Under the pieces are notes generated by a model that saw only the letters and a list, made by a program, of their open reading frames with translations, was not told the DNA's origin and did not search any database. From Acidobacteriota bacterium (GTDB lineage Bacteria > Planctomycetota > Phycisphaerae > WQYP01 > JAJZKJ01), in the NCBI GenBank assembly GCA_021804195.1, contig JAJZKJ010000109.1:1-7134 (forward strand): a stretch of DNA of 7,134 nucleotides. The letters run 5' to 3'. The position numbers were made by a program, and so were the translations under genes. Positions within the stretch are counted from its first letter, which is position 1. Every line of letters begins with the position of its first letter. Below are positions 6,819 to 7,134 of this stretch, piece by piece.

Positions 6819-7134
6819 TTATGCCAATGCAGACTGAATGAGCTTACCCGCCACATCCGTTAATCGGTAATACCGCCCCTGATATTTGTATGTAAAGTCT
6901 TTGTGATTGATGCCCATCAGATAAAGCATGGTCGCATGAATATCGTGCACATGCACCGGATCGCGCACAATATTGTAAGAATAGTCGTCGGTTTCGCCGA
7001 CGGTGATGCCGCCACGAACGCCGCCACCGGCCATCCATGTGGTAAAGCACCGCGGGTGATGGTCGCGGCCATAGTTGTCAACCGTTAACACCCCCTGCGA
7101 GTACACCGTGCGGCCAAATTCACCGCCCCTGATA
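6819..7134 (-). CDS. DUF1501 family protein, C-terminal fragment (5' end outside window)
   Basis: The last 104 residues of a DUF1501 protein, a family with the alkaline phosphatase/sulfatase fold, usually around 450-480 residues with a Tat-type signal at the missing N-terminus. Seen: GGEFGRT at the edge, then [44 protein letters not shown] and [11 protein letters not shown], in the order typical of the family; the His/Asp residues resemble metal-site residues of that fold. The reading frame runs open to the window edge, so the GTG at 7106 is an internal Val codon and not a start. The residue before GGEFGRT is Arg where the family has a nearly constant Trp (WGGEFGRT); this falls in the suspicious terminal 13 bases. 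In planctomycetes DUF1501 genes commonly neighbour cytochrome c/PSD1-type genes, which fits the next gene. The substrate is unknown. Confidence 0.92.
   Translation of the reverse strand, partial: IRGGEFGRTVYSQGVLTVDNYGRDHHPRCFTTWMAGGGVRGGITVGETDDYSYNIVRDPVHVHDIHATMLYLMGINHKDFTYKYQGRYYRLTDVAGKLIQSALA
6872..6884. repeat. Internal copy of the 13-bp direct repeat
   Basis: Matches the terminal 13 bases of the window, exactly 250 bases away in the same orientation. It lies within normal DUF1501 coding sequence ([11 protein letters not shown]), so this copy appears authentic. Confidence 0.6.
7122..7134. repeat. Right-edge copy of a 13-bp direct repeat
   Basis: ACCGCCCCTGATA at the last 13 bases repeats 6872-6884 exactly. 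In the internal copy it encodes the Y-Q-G-R of YQGRYYRL on the minus strand. At the edge it falls where the family Trp codon of WGGEFGRT should be and gives Arg (AGG for expected TGG). It may be a mis-extended contig end or a coincidence, since most of the 13 bases are also expected from the motif. Confidence 0.6.

Noticed and set aside
6844..7050. Second minus-strand frame within the DUF1501 region
   Set aside because: Frame-shifted shadow of the DUF1501 coding sequence, whose own frame carries all conserved motifs.

Overview
The window carries three genes, all on the minus strand. In transcription order they are the tail of a DUF1501 protein (right edge), a membrane-anchored c-type cytochrome with leucine-rich repeats, and a very large cyclic beta-1,2-glucan synthase-like (NdvB/Cgs-type) enzyme that runs to within six bases of the left edge. 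The DUF1501 protein next to a planctomycete-style cytochrome c/LRR protein points to the Planctomycetota-Verrucomicrobiota group, most likely a planctomycete. This is inferred from gene families only; no rRNA or other marker is present. I see no tRNA, rRNA, CRISPR array, insertion sequence or phage gene.

Right end (6819-7134): the last 104 residues of a DUF1501 (alkaline phosphatase/sulfatase-fold) protein. Only 18 bases separate its stop from the ATG of the next gene, and they contain a good Shine-Dalgarno sequence, so the two genes look co-transcribed. Middle (5157-6800): a 547-residue protein with four N-terminal membrane helices, one c-type heme site (CITCH, distal Met in RMPP), five leucine-rich repeats of about 24 residues, a short helical linker and a C-terminal YHS/TRASH-like cysteine module. 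With its DUF1501 neighbour it resembles the paired secreted enzymes and cytochromes common in planctomycetes, whose physiological role is largely unknown.

A 266-base non-coding stretch (4891-5156) follows. It holds a perfect 7-bp hairpin close to the next start, a spaced direct repeat and a weak promoter-like sequence. Left part (7-4890): a 1627-residue polytopic protein with the GT84 glucosyltransferase core and the complete glycoamylase-like (cyclisation, GH189-type) domain of cyclic beta-1,2-glucan synthases. It stops exactly where the C-terminal GH94-type phosphorylase domain should begin.

The most important caution is at the edges. The first 19 bases are a perfect reverse complement of bases 288-306, inside the same gene, and the apparent stop codon lies within this repeat. 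The last 13 bases are likewise a direct copy of an internal segment about 250 bases away, and they coincide with loss of a conserved Trp in the DUF1501 motif. The truncation of the synthase may therefore be a fold-back or assembly artefact rather than biology. I found no convincing undescribed system; the most unusual real architecture is the DUF2231-like/cytochrome c/LRR/YHS fusion.
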